DNA of 64,000 nucleotides, taken from assembly GCA_003254925.1 (NCBI GenBank), contig QANZ01026333.1:1-64000 (forward strand), given 5' to 3'. The translations under genes and the position numbers were made by a program. This DNA is from Chamaecrista fasciculata (Eukaryota > Streptophyta > Magnoliopsida > Fabales > Fabaceae). This document shows positions 58,175 to 64,000 of this stretch, piece after piece (position 1 is the first letter of the stretch; the number at the start of each line of letters is the position of its first letter). The notes under the pieces are model-generated. The model saw only the letters and a program-made list of their open reading frames with translations, did no database searches and was not told the origin of the DNA.

Positions 58175-58492
58175 AAAACTGTTGGAGATTATGGAGCAAA
58201 ACGCAGCGGAAAAGGTAAAATTAAAATTTTATAATCTCCTCCATAGGACCCACTAACTGTGTTTATACCAGTGAGATAAGATGTTTACCTAAATCATGAA
58301 TGCTGGAATGATTGCAATTCCAAGAAGTCCACAGACTCGTGTCCTTCCTCTGCCGATGATCCACACGAACAGTTTGGCAGATACTCTGGTGCTAGCCTCC
58401 AATCTCTTTTTCAAGAAATTATGGGAACCGATCTACAATCTTGGAATTTCAAGAACACTTTTTGAAATATCCAAGAACAAGTGACGCACTAC

Positions 58493-59049
58493 CAAGACTG
58501 CGTCAGGTGCCTTTTTAATGGATGCCTCAGCAGTCTTGAGCATCCCATGCAGCTCAGAAATTGATTTCTCCATTCCATTCATATTGAAGTTTATGACAAA
58601 CTGGTCATAACTTCTAAGCAGCGAGTTTAGGATCAAATCCGTCGCAAGCTCTGAAGTAATGGGAAATCCCAGCCTACTAAGGTGATCTATGTACCCCTTC
58701 ATCTTCAAGACATGGGTACTAACGGATGCACCTTCAGCCATCTTGAAAGAGTGTAGAGCCTTAGTGGTCTCAAACCTCTCTTGCCTAGCTTGCTGCTGGA
58801 ACATTTCCTTGAGATGTGTGACCATCTCAAAAGCAGTTCATTGAAGTGCTTCTCATAAGCAGTTCTTTGAGCTCTTGGAGCGTCGTTGGCAGGCTCTTCA
58901 GGGGGAGGGTTTTCTAGGACATAAAGCTTCCTTTCTTGGGTGAGAGCAATTCTCAAATTACGAAACCAATCAAGGAAGTTCGTCCCATTTAACTTATCCT
59001 TCTCAAGGATAGATCGCAGTGATAACGCTGAACTTATATTATTTGCCAT
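58493..59049 (-). pseudogene. Copia gag fragment (UBN2/DUF4219 type)
   Basis: Starts MANNISSALSLRSILEKDKLNGTNFLDWFRNLRIAL, typical of plant Copia gag with its GTNF-x-DWxRNLRI motif. A frame change near 58835 removes part of the middle. The second frame resumes at MVTHLKEMFQQQARQERFETTKALHSFKM and continues with HVLKMKGYIDHLSRLGFPITSELATDLILNSLLRSYDQFVINF. It ends by fusion to LTR sequence, so there is no zinc knuckle. It establishes that the TGATGGAGATTGTGCC LTR family is Copia. Confidence 0.87.
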
Positions 59050-60489
59050 GATTCTACAATTAAGATATGGAAGTTAATTAGCAAAAAGGTCCACCATTTT
59101 ATAAAACCCAGCAAAATTATTATTAGTGGCTAAGACCCATATTTCACCAAAGATTACCTTCGCTTGGGCGATAATGCAACCTTAGGTTATTTAGGTAGGT
59201 AACTCTTTACCAATCACATCATATGTGACTCTTAGATCGTTATGGGACTGTATCATCATATGATACTTATTATGGCATGTTTATCCCATCTAATGCCTTG
59301 AGGTCCAAATCCGATTTGATAACCTCATTAAGTCACACAACAAAATTTGTGAATGGCCAAACTCAAAACAATTAGGTGAAAGCCCAAACCTATATCATCA
59401 AGGCCCATCAAACACGTGTAGCTTGGGCTAATACCGCATCCAATAAACCAAGATTTCAATAAGGCATCGTGTTGAATCTTCCATTCACCCGTGTCTCCTC
59501 AAGATAAAAGTAGATACGTGTAGCTTGGGCTATCACCACTCCACAATGATCAAGATTTTAACAGGGCGTTTTATTGATGGCATTAAAAACTTAAGATTTT
59601 ATAAGGGTTCAATTTTTGGTTCAATTTTAAATCCAATTTTAAAATTAAACGAGTGTGCCAAGTGTTTGTCCCCATGTATCATATACATATAAATACATGC
59701 ACGAATTTTGTATCTCATACAAAATCCTATGCTCGTATCGAATACGTAGTTGTGCGTACAAAACATAAAATTTGCATGTTGAAATCGCGACCCCTAAACA
59801 TGCATCTAGCGCCAATTTGTATCATATACAAAAACTAAATGCATAAAATAACCGTGTTTAGATATGGCTCATCTACCCTAAATTCCCTCAAGCCAATGAG
59901 AGAATCTTTCTAAAAGAAAAAGAAAAAATTACATTGGGAAACCTCATTTGAACATATGAGGGGAGTGAGGTGAGAAAAGAAATTACATCTAGAAATTAGG
60001 GAGACGACACGCATGCCGTATTTACCAAAATAAGACCTAGAGCCATATCCAACACCATACTCAAACATACATGAACAATTCATATATATATATATATTCA
60101 CGGCATCAACATTCAACAACACAAAAAAACGACTTTGATTGTGTTCAATTAGGGTTTGTGCAATTAACATGCCTTCTTGAAAAATAAGTCTTGCATCAAT
60201 AATTCAAAATTTCAAGAATCATATTCAAGAAGTCGAATCTATTGACCCAAAATTTATAAATTCATAATTTATAATTTTTGGCCAAGATCTATACTTTTCA
60301 AGAAAAATTTTAATCAATCAAATTGATTACCTTATGTATCAAATACATAAATTTGCACCATTCTTAGATTAGGTTAAAATCGTGTGGTGGATAATCGCAA
60401 AAATTTTAGCGAATCGAATGAAAAACGGTAAACGTATAAACATACATCAACATGTATATTCACAAAAATAGCATAAACACAAAATTAGC

Positions 60490-60504
60490 GTGGCTCTGAT
60501 ACCA
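60490..60504 (-). other. Primer-binding site of the family A Copia element
   Basis: On the minus strand, TGGTATCAGAGCCAC follows the LTR terminus CCAACA after one base. It is the usual initiator-methionine tRNA site of plant Copia elements. Confidence 0.85.
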
Positions 60505-62636
60505 CTGTTGGAGATTATGGAGCAAAACGCAGCGGAAAAGGTAAAATTAAAATTTTATAATCTTCTCCATAGGACCTACTAACTGTGTTTATACCAGTGA
60601 GATAAGATGTTTACCTAAATCATGAATGCTGGAATGATTGCAATTCCAAGAAGTCCACAGACTTGTGTCCTTCCTCTGCCGGTGATCCACACGAACAGTT
60701 TGGCAGATACTCAGGTGCTAGCCTCCAATCTCTTCTCCAAGAGATTATGGGAACCGATCTACAATCTTGGAATTTCAAGAACACTTCTTGAAATATCCAA
60801 GAACAAGTGGCGAACTACCAAGAACGAACTTCTTGGCCACTGACTCTAGGGTTTTTCGCCTCTCTCTCTTCCTCACACACAAATCGCCCCTAAAACCCTA
60901 AATTTAGGGTTAGTTAGAAAACTCCCTTCTCTTTCTCTAGGGTTATGCGACTTCCCTTTTTCCTTTTTCACTCTCACCTTTTTTCCTTTAGGCGACTTGC
61001 ATGTGTTTATAAAGAGTCCCCACTCCTTAAATTAGGGAATCACCAAATCTTGATTATAAAATTACACTAATTTTATAATTCAAGATTAAGATGCAATCTT
61101 AATTTATATTTCAAGATCATATCTTGAAATCCAGAATGCACACTTCCCATTGGTTGGAATGAGTCAAGAGGATTTGAATTCTTAATTAAAATATTACATT
61201 AATATCTTAACTTAAAATTCAAAATGCATTCTTGAAATTCAAAATGCAAGATCAAATCTTGCATTTGAATCTTGAAGAATTCACCCCCTACCATGTGGTT
61301 TTATAGGAATTTAATAAATAAGATAACAATCCTAACTCTTAGGAAGTTATAACCAACTTATTAATATCCTTAACAAATTGAATTAAAATATTACCCTAAT
61401 ATCTTAATTCAAATTTGAATCTTGAATTCAAACTTAAATCTTGAATTCAAATTAACAAAATCATATTTCATTAATTAATTCAAGAGTGAGGCGCCACCTC
61501 ATCTTGTTATCCAATATTAGAGAATTTAATAAATCAATAATCCCCTAACTCTTAGGAGACTTAGTCAATTCATTATTCCCTAATATTTTAAATTCAATTG
61601 TAAATAGATTAATCAAATTAACTATTTAACAATTAATACATTTAAACTTGTCTAACAAATTTAAATATTACAATTGTAGATTTTATTTAAGACAAGACTT
61701 CATGTCCTAAGACATTCAACTATGTCTTAAATTGTGTCACTAAAGTGACTCATGAATTAAACCCTAATTCGTGTCCCATAACAGTATCTTGATCTTGCTC
61801 ATGTGTGACCTAGCAGGCCTCATGTGAAATTGGCAGCAAGCCATCTCTATGAGTCACAAGTTGAGAGCGGACTCTAGCAAGCCATCACGACTACCCAAAA
61901 CACGTGAGTTATCGTTTTAACATAAACGACTTAACCTTAGTACCACCTTGTCATAATCCCTATTGTCACACGATATCTTGGTCATGGATAAGGCATGAGA
62001 AAATCATCCTTGTAATCCAAACCATAACTTTCTCGATTCCTTGAGTTGGTCCCATTACCCTGTGTGGCCACACATTCCTTGGACAAACTCATCGAGGGGC
62101 CCAGTCAAATATCTCTCAACTTAATGAGGGACGAAATTCCTTATTGGTCAACCACATTCCTCAGCACGGCAAACAACTAAACCCGTACCTAGCCTGTATG
62201 GCTACCCTGTTACGGGAAACGTTGGACTAGGCCAAAGTTCAGCATCTACAACGCCGAATAATGAAGACCTCAGGTCTAAGAGCATCGTGACAGGTGTACA
62301 GGAGAGACTAGCTTATGATCAAACCCATGCAGGACTCTCCGGGTCGGTCCAGCAACTTGTAACCCATTACATAATTGCACCATGACTCTCGAGAAGCATC
62401 ACATGCGTGTATCTCTATACACCGAAGTCATGCTGGTCTTAGTTCATTCACGTTCCCACGTGAATAATCGACTAGTGACAGTTTAGAATAATTATCACAT
62501 AATTAATCAAGGATTGTTATCACAGTAAACATGCTAATAATATGATAACGACATAGTTTATCATTCATAAATCAGTCAAACAATATGTTCATACATATAA
62601 AATGATTGGCCCTAGGGCACAATCTCCATCAAAAAC

Positions 62637-63121
62637 CTTTCCCCTCTGTTTTCACAGTTCGAGCAACCACAAAAACAAAGATGAAATTTAGAAAAATTGC
62701 AACCAATCAAAGAGATTACCTGAAAATGCAACAAAGATTGAAGTAAACGATCTCATAAATCAAAAGTGAAAATTACAGTTCAAAATCAATTCCTGAAACA
62801 CGTTTCCTCATGATTTTGACTCCGTTTATTTCCTCAGGTTTGTTGATGTTCTTTGCCTATCTCACTCACCCATTTCGCTCTCAAAACTCAACCAAAACCT
62901 CATAAAATTTGGAACTCTCAAAATGCTCTCAACTTCAATTTTTAGACAAAAACAAAAACTTAATTTTCAAAAATCCTTGAATCTCAATTAATCCAATTTC
63001 GACAAATAAAAGTGAACGAAATGATGATGGCGAGTTGTGGGAGCGAGTTGGTGAATGGGTTGTGCATAGAGGAAGGAGAAGCACGTTGAAGCTAATCTCT
63101 AAGTGGGAGTGGGAAATTTAA
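62637..63121. other. Unique-looking spacer, no gene assigned
   Basis: Less AT-rich than most spacers, with tgcatagaggaaggagaagcacg and several short frames. It could hold a promoter or UTR of a gene broken by the adjacent insertion, but I see no coding signal. Confidence 0.3.
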
Positions 63122-63395
63122 GGTTTAAGTTATACCTCTAAATTATGAGATCAATTTCAACTGCAACCCCAATCTATGCCACAGTTGCTCACTTGGAATG
63201 TCACCAGTCATGTCAACAAGTATCAATCAAGTCATCTGATCCATCAACTTTTCCCGTTAATTTTTATCAATGGAGTTAGGGGATGGGGTATAATTGATTC
63301 AAATATGAAAGATTGGGGGTTCAATTGATCCAAAAAATACTTGAGTATAACTGAAACTAATCCCACACTATAAAGGTACCAATCGTACTTTTGCC
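63122..63395. mobile_element. M2 MITE copy
   Basis: The left arm ggtttaagttatacctctaa with gatcaatttcaactgcaacc pairs with the right arm ataactgaaactaatcccac and ggtaccaatcgtacttttgcc. It matches 52522-52754 in layout but is longer in the middle. No clear target duplication. Confidence 0.65.
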
Positions 63396-63784
63396 TTCTT
63401 TAAATGGCAAGATTGTGGGTGAACTTAAGTCTCTATAACTCCATATAATGATATTATCTAACTTCTACTTGCATCATTATTAATAACGATTATAAAAATT
63501 GGACCAACTATTAGACGAGTCACAAATATATATATATATATATATATATTACAAAAAAATTCACATATTTAATATAAAAAATAATAAATTAATATAGTTT
63601 TATTTATTTTTAATTGACAAAAGTATGTTTGATACCCTCAAACTATGAGGTAAGTATAAGTTGTACTTTAAAAGTTTTTAGTGGTGAAATGTATCTCTTA
63701 TATATCACTAGATGCCACGATCATCATAAAAAGAATCAATAATGCTCATTTGATAATTTACAATGGCACTACACTGGTCGTTTG
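63396..63784. other. Spacer with microsatellite and an M2 arm fragment
   Basis: An (AT)n tract at about 63525-63549. 63618-63710 (gacaaaagtatgtttgatac, aactatgaggtaagtataag) is a single M2-like arm. Confidence 0.5.
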
Positions 63785-64000
63785 TTAATCACATAAGTTC
63801 AAACTGAAAAGGTCTAGATCTACGAGGTAACGATTTAGACATATGTACAACAAGCGGGCTATGATCAGAACAAAAGACAAGTAAGCACTCAAATTTGGTG
63901 TCAACAAAAGAAAGGATCCAATCAGAATTACAAAGAACACGATCCAAAAGTTCCCAAACAACAGTATTATTCTGCCTCCCATTAGTCCAGGTAAACCAGT
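63785..64000 (-). pseudogene. LINE (L1-type) endonuclease fragment, continues past the window
   Basis: Minus-strand translation reads WFTWTNGRQNNTVVWELLDR, then VLCNSDW, then LLVFCSDHSPLVV and PFQFELM followed by a TGA. TWTN, LDRxL, and SDHSPL are signatures of the C-terminal apurinic/apyrimidinic-type endonuclease of plant LINE ORF2, where PFxFExMW is usual; the TGA stands at the tryptophan. This is a third LINE in the window, seen only in part. Confidence 0.82.

Larger units (their letters stand above)
58175..62636 (-). mobile_element. Deleted family A Copia element with one full LTR
   Basis: Read on the minus strand: complete 5' LTR 62631-60506 (2126 bp), primer site TGGTATCAGAGCC one base inside, leader, gag (59049-58493), then an abrupt join to the last 313 bp of a 3' LTR (58492-58180). 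aaaac flanks the whole exactly at 58175-58179 and 62632-62636. All of pol and most of the 3' LTR are missing. The join falls at actaccaaga, present in the LTR at the matching place (about 60815), so a microhomology-mediated deletion is likely. Confidence 0.9.

Noticed and set aside
60880..60915. aaaccctaaatttagggtta, a telomere-like word
   Set aside because: Only one or two degenerate units inside a Copia LTR; not an interstitial telomere array.

Overview
This window looks like nuclear DNA of a eudicot flowering plant; I cannot name the species. It is AT-rich, its genes have introns, and plant LTR retrotransposons, LINEs and hundreds-of-bp inverted-repeat MITEs fill most of it. I can support only two host protein-coding genes. 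The first is a single-exon group D MAP kinase kinase like MKK9, on the minus strand at 6409-7359. The second is an outward-rectifying Shaker K+ channel of the GORK/SKOR type, on the plus strand at 41064-53354. It has 13 exons whose coding lengths sum to 2433 nt, that is 810 codons plus a stop.

Layout: 1-681 is the 3' part of a Copia LTR (family A) inserted in a decayed Gypsy RNase H/integrase relic (682-1530). 1541-6400 is AT-rich spacer with two long-inverted-repeat MITEs. The MKK9-like gene follows, with a MITE inserted about 20 bp upstream of its TATA box. 7895-11200 is spacer with a 33-bp tandem array. 11205-15560 is a LINE (minus strand) split by a complete family A solo LTR (12566-14609). 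15600-28760 is spacer with hAT-like and Mutator-like MITEs, a second LINE fragment, a directly repeated segment, a possible LTR remnant and an assembly gap.

28765-40498 is a four-level nest: a Mutator-like MITE contains a hAT-like MITE, which contains a 10.7-kb Gypsy element carrying only gag and protease, which contains a family A solo LTR with a 90-N gap. The K+ channel gene follows. Seven of its twelve introns contain inverted-repeat MITEs, several with exact 9-bp target duplications.

Downstream of the channel are a short-LTR Copia element without gag (53792-57964), a deleted family A Copia element with one full LTR (58180-62631), and the start of another LINE (endonuclease domain) at the right edge.

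How the parts work together: the two host genes are not an operon or a pathway unit. MKK9-type kinases act in MPK3/MPK6 stress and ethylene cascades, and GORK-type channels release K+ from guard cells or roots, so both belong to stress physiology in plants generally, but nothing here shows they are linked. I found no convincing new enzymatic or defence system. The unusual content is transposon architecture: MITE arms built from 30-31-bp units, deep nesting with readable target-site duplications, a pol-less Gypsy element, and heavy MITE loading of the channel introns.
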